Assembly: GCF_014633365.1 (NCBI RefSeq) | Contig: NC_068343.1 | Span: 31,899,307-31,963,306 of the forward strand | Length of the DNA: 64,000 nucleotides | Source of the DNA: Diospyros lotus | Taxonomy: Eukaryota; Streptophyta; Magnoliopsida; Ericales; Ebenaceae | Reading direction: 5' to 3' | Shown: positions 55,559-64,000 of the stretch, in pieces | How positions within the stretch are numbered: the stretch's first letter is position 1 | Layout: each line of letters starts with the position of its first letter | The notes under the pieces: model-generated | Databases searched by the model: none | Seen by the model: only the letters and a program-made list of their open reading frames with translations | Told to the model about the DNA's origin: nothing | Translations under genes and position numbers: made by a program

Positions 55559-55955
55559 TGATGAGGGAATATTTTACTAAGGGCAAAAATACTATACTAC
55601 CCTTGGAGATCTCCAATGTGGTGCCGCCACGTGCCGGCCCCGAGAAGTGCCGCGTGTCACCTATATCTTCATCATTCATCTCATATTTGATTTTGATCAA
55701 AGTTGACCCAGTCAACCGAGATTCTCTCCAACGTCCGGTTCAAGACTTATCTTATCTCTTCAATGTGTGCTTTACCCATCTTTAAATAGATATCGACTTC
55801 TACAGGTATGGATCATCTGACTACTGTGTGATTTTTCCATTTTGGGCATATTTCTTCTACTGACTTGAGCGTCGGAGTTCTCCCGGGGGATTACAGCCCC
55901 TCCCCTGCAGGTACTTGGTTCGAGGCAGACCTCGGTGATCGGTCCAGTATCATCA
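55559..55955 (+). repeat. 3' LTR of the gypsy element
   Basis: Starts TGATGAGGGAATATT, ends AGTATCATCA, 397 bp; 12 differences from the 5' LTR by my count. Confidence 0.96.
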
Positions 55956-55960
55956 CTTTT
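55956..55960. repeat. Target-site duplication of the gypsy element (right)
   Basis: CTTTT, identical to 46219-46223. Confidence 0.93.
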
Positions 55961-56033
55961 GATAATCTCAACTTACTTTCAAAAAGATCAAAATGAGGAT
56001 TTGTTAAAGTTTTCTATATTTTCAAAAGGATAG

Positions 56034-56381
56034 TCGACTATGTGTTTCATTTTGTTGACTATACCTTAGAATAGTCGACTATGTATAAGGATAGTCGACT
56101 ATGCTGATTTGATCTGTCGACTATTTAAGACTTCTGTCAACTATTTTTTCATCTATCGACTATCAAGTAAGGATAGTCGACTATGGCTTTTCATCTGTCG
56201 ACTATTTTTGTTCATAAAATTCAAAATTCTCTTCACTTTTTTGCAATAGTCGACTGTGCATATGTATCTGTCGACTATGAGATTTTTGTGTTAGAAGATA
56301 GTCGACTATGCCTTTTTGTCTGTCAACTATGTCTTATTTTATTTGTAAAAATAGTCAACTATGCATTTTTTCTGTCGACTA
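56034..56381 (+). promoter_or_regulatory. TCGACTA heptamer array in SIRE-like LTR copy 2
   Basis: About fifteen (T/C)(C/A/T)GACTA units alternate between ATAGTCGACTATG and CTGTCGACTAT forms over 350 bp, ending about 88 bp before the TATA box. The ATAG form makes many units palindromic (TAGTCGACTA). Confidence 0.8.
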
Positions 56382-56468
56382 TATCTTTTACAGAAAGCTT
56401 CCAACGGCTAGTTTTTCAACTCCAACGGTCACAAACGGCTACATTTCTCTTCAATCTTTTGGGAAGCC

Positions 56469-56476
56469 TATAAATA
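56469..56476 (+). promoter_or_regulatory. TATA box of SIRE-like LTR copy 2
   Basis: TATAAATA in the same context as 15990-15997. Confidence 0.75.
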
Positions 56477-57477
56477 CAAGTCATGGATGATCAAAAGAAG
56501 ACTAGTGGATGGGAACGAGTTGATCTAAAGAGTTCAAATCATTTTTACTCGAGCTTATAATATTTGCGCTTTCATTGTTGTATTTTTTTCTCCAAGGCTT
56601 CGTTGTTTTATCATTGTAAATTTATTATTAAGTCTTGTTTTCATTGTGAGAGAATTTATAGCTAAGAGTGTTAACTCTTAGCTTCTCTCTTTACATTTGT
56701 ATCATTCTTGTTTTTCATAACTTGTGTAGCTAGAGGGCCTACTTGTGTAAGTAGGAGATCTTAGTGAATTGGTTTAAAATCCTTAATAGGAGTTAAGGTA
56801 GTGGATTAGGCTTGATTTAAGCCGAACCACTATAAATCCTTTGTCTCATTTATTCTTCTTACTTTACATTTTTCATTTTATATGTTCTATGTTTTAAATC
56901 ACTAAAACCTCAATTGGGTCAAAAAGTTTTTAAATTCTATCAAATTTTTAAAATATCCAATTCACTCCCCTCTTTGTGTGTGCCATAGCACCTCCCGTTC
57001 TAACAAACTTAAAGTATTAATTAAGTCATAAAAAATCGTCCATATTTTTTAATGTTTTCATTATTTTCAATGTTTTGTTATAATTGCATAAATTAAATTT
57101 CAATAGTATAAATCAAAATCTATATTTTCAATATTATTGCACACGCCAAAAAATTGCCTTTAGTTTTTTTTTTTTTTTAAGAAGTAATATTCCTTCTAGT
57201 TAAAAATGTGTTATATATTGAATCCCTCTGAAAACGTATTATGCAATTTTCAGATTCTAGATTATTCGATTTTCGCACATAGATTGCTCTATTATCTGAT
57301 GTTAAAAATTGAAAAGTGTGTATCAGGACACAAGGTCTTCATTCCAAAGATATCATTGGCTTTATCGAATTCAAGATTGTCGTTCAAGTTTCAGAGAAGA
57401 CAATTTTTTTTTTATTGTATTCTATGCTATGACCATCAACAAAAGTCAGGGACAATCATTATTGCGTGTAGGATTTT

Positions 57478-57670
57478 ATTTGAAAAGGAAAATGCTATTG
57501 GTACACCTTTGTGTACACCTTGGGCTACATAAAGGTGTACCAATGACAAAAAAGTCTCTCATGAGGCGTGTGAGGCGCATGTGAGGCGAATGATATTTTG
57601 GTCATAATACCCCTTTATGTACCCCAAGATGTACAAAAGTGATGTACATCTAGCATGATTCATTTAAAAA
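57478..57670. mobile_element. Mutator-type MITE with 9-bp target duplication
   Basis: The element at 57487-57661 starts GGAAAATGCTATTGGTACACC and ends inverted GAATCATGCTAGATGTACATC. The flanks are ATTTGAAAA and ATTTAAAAA (8 of 9 equal). Inverted TACATAAAGG(T/G)G motifs make a long foldback. It interrupts the helicase remnant. Confidence 0.78.
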
Positions 57671-57725
57671 ACCAGTGTTCAGTCATGGTCAGTTATATGT
57701 ACTTGTATCAAGAGTTACAAGCCGA

Positions 57726-57730
57726 ACTGG
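57726..57730. repeat. Target-site duplication of solo LTR A (left)
   Basis: ACTGG, identical to 60473-60477. Confidence 0.93.
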
Positions 57731-60472
57731 TGTAACGCCCCATTTTCTCAGGCGCGTTATAAATTGGGACAATTCCGGGACAATAAATTTTTTTTCTTTC
57801 AAATGCTAAAGCTAAACCACATCATACCTCGAATCCGTCCCAGAATTCCCAATCATTTTTCTCGTAAGAGAATCACTATACACATCAAATGCGGAAGCAA
57901 AGATCGAAACCTGATATCTTAACATTAATCATAAATAAATTCTTACATTTTCAACATTCCTCAAAACGTTCAAGATCTAAAGTAGCAGAACTAAAATACA
58001 AGGGCTACGTTACATACATTTCATTTCTCATGCACTTAGCTAAGTGTCATTTCATGCCTCATTTATCTTCGTATTTGCTACAATCTCCACCTAGAACATT
58101 TGAATATTCCAGGGGCAAATCCCAAGTTAGATGATGAATCATCTAAGTAAGGGTATAGAAAACATATTTTGTGTATGAATGTAATGTCTTTCATCGTAGG
58201 TGTCAACTGCACTCCTCATGCTACCTACCATTTTAGCAGCCCCCTTCTTTCGAAGTCGAGGTGTATGGGTGCACCCTTGGTAAGGCAGCGGTGCCAGTTC
58301 GTACTCTCTACGACCTCATATGCGAGTGATCAATGATATCAACGTGTATTTATGCATTTCATAGTCATGTCATGTATGCAGTCTACGTGATGGATTCATA
58401 TCAAGACATGTCAATATGAAGAAAACATTTTCGAGGAAACATAAACCACTTACTAACCAAGCATTTTCTGTAAAACTAATTTTAATTGGGGACTACCACT
58501 TACCTTCTCAAGCTTATCGAGCTACCTCGATATCCGCGCCCCGCCTCGATTTGCGTGCCAACCTCAAAATTTGCACGAGTCACTTCAACTTAAGCCTCAA
58601 AGTATCCTATTCACCATAATTATTTAAATAAACATTAAAACCTATTTTTCCATAATTTCTGGCATTTTCTATAATTTTCTCTCTATTTCTTCATATTTTC
58701 CTCAATAATTCCAAATTAAATATTTCTAAAAATATTTTCTCAAATACTTCACTACGATAATTCATAAAATAATATTCTGAAATTTTTGAAATTTTCTAGG
58801 AAATTTTACTTACCTTAACTCAGCATCTCCGATTTCCTCGATATGCGTGCCCTATCCTTGAAACGCGTGCTCAGACAATTTTCTTTACCAAAATCTTCAG
58901 AATAATAATAAATCACCAAATCCTATTTTTCAGGATTTTTCTATAATTTTTCCCATCATTTTCCTATTTTCTTTTCTTTTCTTTCTTTTTTCTTCTTTTC
59001 TTTTCTTTTTCTTTTTTTTTTTTTTCCTCTTCTACTATTCATCATCTCCTTCCTCTGTCTGCGCGCGAACCAGCCTTCTTTCTCTTCTTTTTTATTTTAT
59101 TTTATTTTTTTTCTTCTCTTCTTCTTCTTCTTCTTCTTCTTCTCTTTCCCTTCTTCCTACCTTCTTCTTCTTCTTCTTCTTCTCCTTCCTTTTTCTGTTT
59201 CAGCCTTGCACACTCGAACCGCCATGCCCACCGCTGCCCGCGTGCTCCCGGTTTGCCGTCACCCTCGCCATCGCCCGTCGCGACTGCCCTCGCCGCACAT
59301 CGCGGCCACCACCGGTGGTCTTCCTCGCGGCCACCTGCAGCCCCGCGTCCAGCCCCTGCTCGCGGCCCAGCTTGGTGAGCTCGCGGCCATGGCTGCCATG
59401 GCCGCGAGTTTGCCTCTTCCAGTCGCCTCTCGGCCTCATTGCCGTCACCGGTCCCCTCCGCACCGCACCTTGCTGCCTCGACCCCCCCTGATTGCATCGC
59501 TTGCAGTCGCTGCTACCTGTTTCGTCTGCTATGGCCGACTTCGGCTACTGGAAAATGGCCATTGCTTCAGGCCATCTCTCTCTCTCTCGCCATCTTTCTC
59601 TCTCTCTCAACCCCCACTTTCTGCAACACACATTTCATTTCTTCTTGATGCTTCTCAATTGGCCAAGATTGCTGCCAATTTATAGGCAGTGGCTCCACGC
59701 AAGACCCATTTATATATACATATATATATTACTGCTGTATACTTGCCCACCACGCTTGCTAGAAAAATCTCCACAAATCTAGCTGCTGCTTTCGCAAATC
59801 TCGCTGCTAATCTCTTCCAATTTACACAAATCGCGGATGGCTGATTTACAGGGCATGGGGGAAGGTCGGGTGGGATTTACAGAGAATGCGCATACTTGTA
59901 TATATATAATTATATATTGCTTTAAATTATATAAAAATTGCATCATTACTTTAAAAATTTATACATTAAACTCCAAATTGTATCCCTATTACACTAGTGC
60001 AATTCCCTAATTGCAACTACGGTCTTTAAACCTCAAATTAATTTGCATTACAATACTGAAAATCCACAATTAATAATCCAATTTTTAGCTGAAAATGATG
60101 ATTTCGCTCCAGTGTCCTTACCGGGCTGTCGTTTCCTCCTAAAACCACTGAAGGGTTGTTTGTTATGCAAAACCGGAGCTCCTCTAGGGTTCCGTTGATT
60201 TTTCGGGAGTCTCCTACAACGATTCGATTTTTCAGCCTAAATGGCAGCTGTATTTTAGCTGTACCGAAAACTGTTCCTACTCCAATTTCTTTTGCCACCA
60301 TAAATCTTAACTCGGAACGTTCGTCGAGACCATATAATTTTCTTTAGGCAATTTCACTCCGAGACATTTCCTGTAGTTGATTCGGTACTTGAAATTGCTA
60401 TAAAATCTATTTTTCGATACTCTAAACTTATTAAAATTACATGGCAGTCTTATCTAAACATGGGGTATTACA
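57731..60472 (+). repeat. Solo LTR A (2742 bp, TGTAACGCCCC type, Tekay/Del-like)
   Basis: It starts TGTAACGCCCC and ends GGGGTATTACA, flanked by ACTGG. Long LTRs with such ends are typical of chromovirus Tekay/Del elements; the family is inferred. Orientation is chosen by similarity only. It has a pyrimidine tract (58960-59200), a GC-rich block (59210-59530) and CT-rich repeats. Several open frames in the GC block are not protein-like. Confidence 0.85.
59382..59406. other. Perfect 11-bp inverted repeat in solo LTR A
   Basis: CGCGGCCATGG, CTG loop, CCATGGCCGCG. Confidence 0.85.
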
Positions 60473-60477
60473 ACTGG
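60473..60477. repeat. Target-site duplication of solo LTR A (right)
   Basis: ACTGG, identical to 57726-57730. Confidence 0.93.
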
Positions 60478-60691
60478 TTTAAGGATACTAATATGTGATA
60501 AGGAATGAGAACAAACAAACTCAACTACAAACGTTCTATTCAAATAAGTTTTTAAAAATTTATAATATTTAATCTTATTATAAATTTCATTTCTTATGAT
60601 ATGTATAATTTAATAAAACTGAATTGTGGTGTTTTCAATATTTATTGAAAGTTCATATATTTTTTATGTCTCCGTTTGTGAATTTATTTTT

Positions 60692-60718
60692 CGTGCATCG
60701 CACGGGTAAAGAACTAGT
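60692..60718 (+). other. Helitron 3' terminus: hairpin and CTAG
   Basis: CGTGC ATC GCACG hairpin, 9 bases, then CTAG|T. Insertion between A and T is characteristic of Helitrons. Confidence 0.85.
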
Positions 60719-61256
60719 AATAAATAGAAATAAAATTTCCCCCCAAAACTTGCATTAATGATTTGCATTTAGTATTTTTTGCATTAATAATTTACATTTT
60801 GTAATTTGCATTAATAATTTAAATCTTTCAATTGTTTTGAAATAATATGTACCAATCTTTATATATATAAAAGTAGGATAGTCTTGAAAAAAGAAATTTC
60901 CCCCTAAAACTTGTATTAATGATTTGCAATTAATACTTATTGCATTAATCATTTTGTAATTTACATTAATAATTTAAATCTTTCAATTACTTTGAAATAA
61001 TAAATAGAAATAAAATTTCCCCCAAAACTTGCATTAATGATTTGCATTTAGTACTTATTGCATTAATAATTTATATTTTGTAATTTGCATTAATAATTTA
61101 AATCTTTCAATTGTTTTGAAATAATATGTACTAATTATTGTAAAATTAATCATAAATTTTAAATACACGACCTTTTCAATGCTAATCATGGATTTCCTAA
61201 TACATTATTATGTGAATATTAAATATTTAATTAATCCATCAAATCAATCAAAAATA
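60719..61256 (+). repeat. Three ~140-150-bp Helitron 5'-region copies in tandem
   Basis: The unit AAATTTCCCCC(C)AAAACTTG and GCATTAATGATTTGCA occurs at about 60735, 60895 and 61015. The middle copy begins with a Helitron-like TCTTTATATATATAAAAG at 60856. The same unit occurs at 44800. Confidence 0.75.
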
Positions 61257-61261
61257 AATAC
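61257..61261. repeat. Target-site duplication of solo LTR B (left)
   Basis: AATAC, identical to 63853-63857. Confidence 0.9.
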
Positions 61262-63852
61262 TATAACGCCCTCTCTTTCTGGGCGCGTTATAATTTAGGA
61301 CAATTCTGAGACAATAAATGTTTTCTTTTAAACACTAAAGCTAAACCACATCATACCTCGAATCGGTCCCAGAACTTTCAATCATTTTTTCTCGAAAGAG
61401 AATCACTATACACATCAAATGCGGAAGTAATGATCGAAACCTGATATCTTAACATTAATCATAAATAAATTTTTATATCTTTAACATTTCTCAAAACTTT
61501 CAGAATCTAAAGTAACAGAACTTAAATACATAGGTTACATAACATACATTTCATTCTTCATGCACCATGCTAAGTGCCATTTCATGTCTCGTTTATCCTC
61601 GAATCTGCTACAATCTCTACCTGGAACGTTTGAATATTCTAGGGGCAAAACCCAAGTTAGATGATTAATCATCTAAGTAAGGGTATAATGCTATATCATG
61701 TGTGTATGCAATGTCTTACCTCGTAGGTGTCAACTGCACCCCTCATGCTACCTACCATTTTTGCGGCCCCCTTTTTCGAAACCGAGGTATATGGGTGCAC
61801 CCTTGGTAAAGTAGCGGTGCCAGTTCGTACTCCCTACGGCCTCAAATGCGAGTGATCAATGATATCAACGTGTATTTATGCATTTCATAGTCACGTCATG
61901 TATGCAGTCTACGTGATGGATACATATCAAGGCATGTCAATATGATGAAAATATTTTTGAGGAACATAAATCACTTACAACCCAACCATTTTCCATAAAA
62001 CTAACTTTAATTGGGGAGTACCACTTACCTTCTCAAACTTATCGGGCTACTTCGATATTCGTGCATTGCCTCGATTTGTGTGCCAACTTCAAAATTTGCA
62101 CAAGTCTCTTCAACTTCAGCCTCAAAGTATCATAATCATCATAATTATTTAAATAAATATCAAAACCTATTTTTTCATAATTTTTGGCATTTTCTTTAAT
62201 TTTCTTTCTATTTCTTCCTAATTTTCCTCAATAAATCCAAACTAAATATTTCTAAAATATTTTCTCAAATATTCTTCTACGACAATTCATAAAATAATAT
62301 TCTTAAATTTCTGAAATTTTCTAAGAAATTTTACTTACCTTGACTTAGTCTTTCTGACTTTCTCGGTATGCGTGTCATCTCCTTGAAATGCGTGCCCGAG
62401 CCATTTTCGTCGCCAAAATCTTTGGGATATTAATAAATATCAAAATCCTATTTTTTGGGAATTTTCTGAAATTTTTTCCTATTTCTTTCTTCTTTTCTTT
62501 TTTCTTTTTTTTTTGTTTTTCTTTCTTCCCTTCTCCTTCCTCCCTTCTCCTTCCTACCCGCGACCTGCAACTTCCCGCGCCCAGTGCCTGCGGCCGCCGC
62601 CGGTTCGCTGCCCAGCCGCCGCAAGCTTGCGTCCATTTTGGCCGCCTTCGGCCTCACCGGCCGGCCTCCACGAGCTCCCTTGCTCACTTGCCTTCATTTT
62701 CCGTGCATTTGCAGCCATCACCGCGCCACCGCACTGCTGCTCCGATGCCCCATCTGTTCTTCGCGATGCTTCCATGGCCACGACCATGGCTGTTCCAACT
62801 CATTACCATGGCCTAATTCGGCCCCCTTCTCTCTCTTCAACTCGTATTGCCCTCGACCCTCATTTGCTTTCTATCTCTCTCTCTCTCCCTCACTGCCTTC
62901 ATCTCGGTCGAAGCTCCCATGGCTCATTACCATTTCCTTCTTCTCCCATTTCCCTGCCATTTTCTTCTCCAAAGCCTTCTATTTATAGCCAAATGAAGCT
63001 TGGCCTTACTCTAGCAACTTGGTGTGCAAAATCTTCCAAGCTTGCAGAGGCGCGAGATTTGTGTGGCAGGGGTTGCATTTACAGAGGCATGGGTTGCATT
63101 TACTGCCCTGCGCGTACACATATATATGTATTACACATCATATTAATTGTAATCCCTCAAATTCAGCTAACTTCTCCTCAAATCTAGCTGCTACTCCCTT
63201 AAATATCGCTGCCACTCTCTTTCCAATTTGCAGAGAAATTTCGGCCAAGAAGATGGCTTCACGCCCTGCTGCTATGAACATTTCATATATATATATATAT
63301 ATATGTATAATTATATATTACACTAATATTTATAAGAAATTATACCATTAAATTTCAATTTTCATCTTATATCACTCGGGCAACTTCGTAATTTCAATTA
63401 TACCCTCGAACACTGAATTAAATTGCATTTTAGTACTAAAAAGGCAAAATTAATAATCCAAGATTTACTCGATAAAGACGATTCTGCCCTAATGTCCTCA
63501 CTGGGTTGTTGTTTCATCCCGAAACCACTGAAGGGTTGCTCATTATGTAAAACTGGAGCCCCCTAGGGTTCCGTTGATTTTTCAGGAACCTCCTACAACG
63601 ATTCAGTTTTTCAGCCTAAATGACAGTTGTATTTTAGCTGTACCGAAAACTGTTTCTGATCTGATTTCTTTCGCCATCATAAATCTTATCTCGGAACGCT
63701 CGTCGAGACCATATAATTTTCTTTTAGACAATTTCACTCCGAGGCATTCCCTGCAGTTGATTCGATACCTGAAATTGCTATAAAATTAATTTTTTGGTGT
63801 TCTAAATTCATCGAAAATATGTGGCAACTTTATATGAATATGGGGTATTACA
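61262..63852 (+). repeat. Solo LTR B (2591 bp), relative of solo LTR A
   Basis: It starts TATAACGCCC (TG changed to TA) and ends GGGGTATTACA, flanked by AATAC. It shares with solo LTR A the 5' kilobase and the last 400 bp, for example ATGCGGAAG(C/T)A near the start and GTACCGAAAACTGTT near the end. The GC-rich block at 62560-62850 is different in sequence. Confidence 0.85.
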
Positions 63853-63857
63853 AATAC
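63853..63857. repeat. Target-site duplication of solo LTR B (right)
   Basis: AATAC, identical to 61257-61261. Confidence 0.9.
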
Positions 63858-63873
63858 TATTTACGAGGAATAT

Positions 63874-64000
63874 TGATATTTTACTCTTGTGTTTAGTTTT
63901 GATGATGAAAAATTTCAAATGTCTTTTTATTTTCTCTCAATCAAAGCATATGGTTTGGAAACTAAAATCAATTTCAAAGTGCTTTGTTAAAATGATCTAT
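63874..64000 (+). repeat. Start of a third SIRE-like LTR, cut by the window edge
   Basis: Begins TGATATTTTACTCTTGTG and matches the first ~130 bp of copy 1 (14931 onward), including TTTTGATGATGAAAAAT and GTGCTTTGTTAAAATGA. Confidence 0.85.

Larger units (their letters stand above)
46224..55955 (+). mobile_element. Complete Tat-lineage Ty3/gypsy retrotransposon
   Basis: Two 397-bp LTRs bound 8.9 kb of interior, flanked by perfect CTTTT duplications. The order is gag, protease, RT, RNase H, a second archaeal-type RNase H, integrase, a 50-bp tandem array and an antisense frame. The second RNase H and the long 3' region mark the Tat lineage. The LTRs differ at 12 sites by my count, about 3%, so this is the youngest large element here. 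Pol has two stops and two shifts, so it is not autonomous. Confidence 0.96.
46005..57005 (+). repeat. SIRE-like solo LTR (copy 2), split by a gypsy element
   Basis: The LTR begins TGATATTTTACTTTTGG at 46005 and ends CCCGTTCTAACA at 57005. Flanks are AATTT (46000-46004) and AACTT (57006-57010), which fit one mutated duplication because the uninterrupted Helitron unit reads ACAACTTAAA. The gypsy element at 46224-55955 splits it. The net length is about 1.26 kb. It shares the heptamer array, TATA box and transcript region with copy 1. Confidence 0.85.
44998..57326 (+). repeat. ~445-bp tandem repeat, three units, inside the Helitron
   Basis: Units start at about 44998, 45440 and 45888 with TTTTCAATGTTATTAATTAA. 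Each has the CAATAGTATAAATCAAAATC and AAAAATGTGTTATTGAATC segments. The third unit is interrupted at 46004 by a SIRE-like LTR and resumes at 57006, running into the helicase remnant. Confidence 0.85.
57327..57730 (+). pseudogene. Helitron helicase C-terminal remnant
   Basis: Codons before the MITE read GHKVFIPKISLALSNSRLSF, KFQRRQFFF and YAMTINKSQGQSL, with a frame shift between them. After the MITE come VFSHGQLYVLVSRVTSRTG. These are the last helicase motifs of the Rep-Pif1 type Helitron protein that unwinds DNA during rolling-circle transposition. A few more codons appear after the solo LTR, at 60478-60510. The rest of the protein, including Rep, is missing. The Mutator MITE and the solo LTR both sit inside the helicase frame. 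Confidence 0.88.
44761..60717 (+). mobile_element. Decayed Helitron, split by several later insertions
   Basis: The 3' end is a CGTGC-ATC-GCACG hairpin at 60692-60704 followed by CTAG and T at 60714-60718, the standard Helitron terminus. A helicase remnant (57327 onward) reads toward that end. The 5' end is placed near 44761 by its TATATATAAAAG(T)A(T/G)GATAG similarity to 60856; the initial TC is not preserved. Removing nested inserts leaves only a few kilobases, so most of the Rep/helicase gene is lost. Confidence 0.75.

Noticed and set aside
59206..59685. 159-codon plus-strand frame (and several overlapping minus-strand frames) in a GC-rich block
   Set aside because: It lies within solo LTR A, is low-complexity Pro/Ser/Arg-rich in every frame, and open frames are expected from the high G+C content.
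62388..63187. 142-, 224- and 134-codon plus-strand frames
   Set aside because: They overlap in all frames inside the GC-rich part of solo LTR B and show no domain; composition effect.

Overview
This is nuclear DNA of a flowering plant, probably a woody dicot or magnoliid; the species cannot be told from the sequence. The evidence is a spliced host gene with plant splice sites, long AT-rich introns, and typical angiosperm repeats: Ty1/copia elements with initiator-tRNA-Met primer sites, a Tat-type Ty3/gypsy element, SIRE/Maximus-like and TGTAACGCCCC-type LTRs, RTE and L1 LINEs, an Au-type SINE, Helitrons and MITEs. There are no bacterial genes, operons, CRISPR arrays, rRNA or recognisable tRNA genes.

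The one host gene I can support lies on the minus strand. Exon 1 (43495-41527) begins with an MGC myristoylation start and a DUF630-like N terminus. Exon 2 (39114-38897) and exon 3 (30362-30139) carry the first part of the DUF632 domain. Splice phases agree across all three exons. The encoded protein belongs to the DUF630/DUF632 family that includes the nitrate regulator NRG2 and rice REL2. The last part of DUF632 was not found to the left, so the gene either has a giant transposon-filled third intron or has been cut off. Intron 2 is 8.5 kb and holds an Au SINE, SINE relics, several RTE fragments, a foldback element and an LTR remnant.

Left region (1-20.9 kb): four Ty1/copia elements, all on the minus strand. 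Copia-1 runs off the left edge. Copia-2 is interrupted by the complete copia-3 (target duplication ATGTC). Copia-4 is complete, sits inside an RTE LINE, and is itself interrupted by two solo LTRs (duplications GACCT and GAATG). Middle (20.9-44.7 kb): SINE relics, an L1 fragment, a full-length RTE LINE with a 20-bp target duplication, then the host gene and its GA-rich 5' region.

Right region (44.7-64 kb): a decayed Helitron with a ~445-bp tandem array, a helicase remnant and a CTAG hairpin terminus. It is split by a SIRE-like solo LTR that contains a 9.7-kb Tat-lineage gypsy element (LTRs about 3% different), by a Mutator-type MITE and by a 2.7-kb solo LTR. A second 2.6-kb solo LTR and the start of a third SIRE-like LTR follow. 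The gypsy element carries a long antisense reading frame with two clear introns, which is the most unusual coding feature here. The SIRE-like LTRs carry arrays of a TCGACTA heptamer just upstream of the TATA box.

The window is best read as a stratified record of nested insertions around and inside one host gene. No wholly new system is evident; the antisense spliced frame and the heptamer array are the features most worth follow-up.
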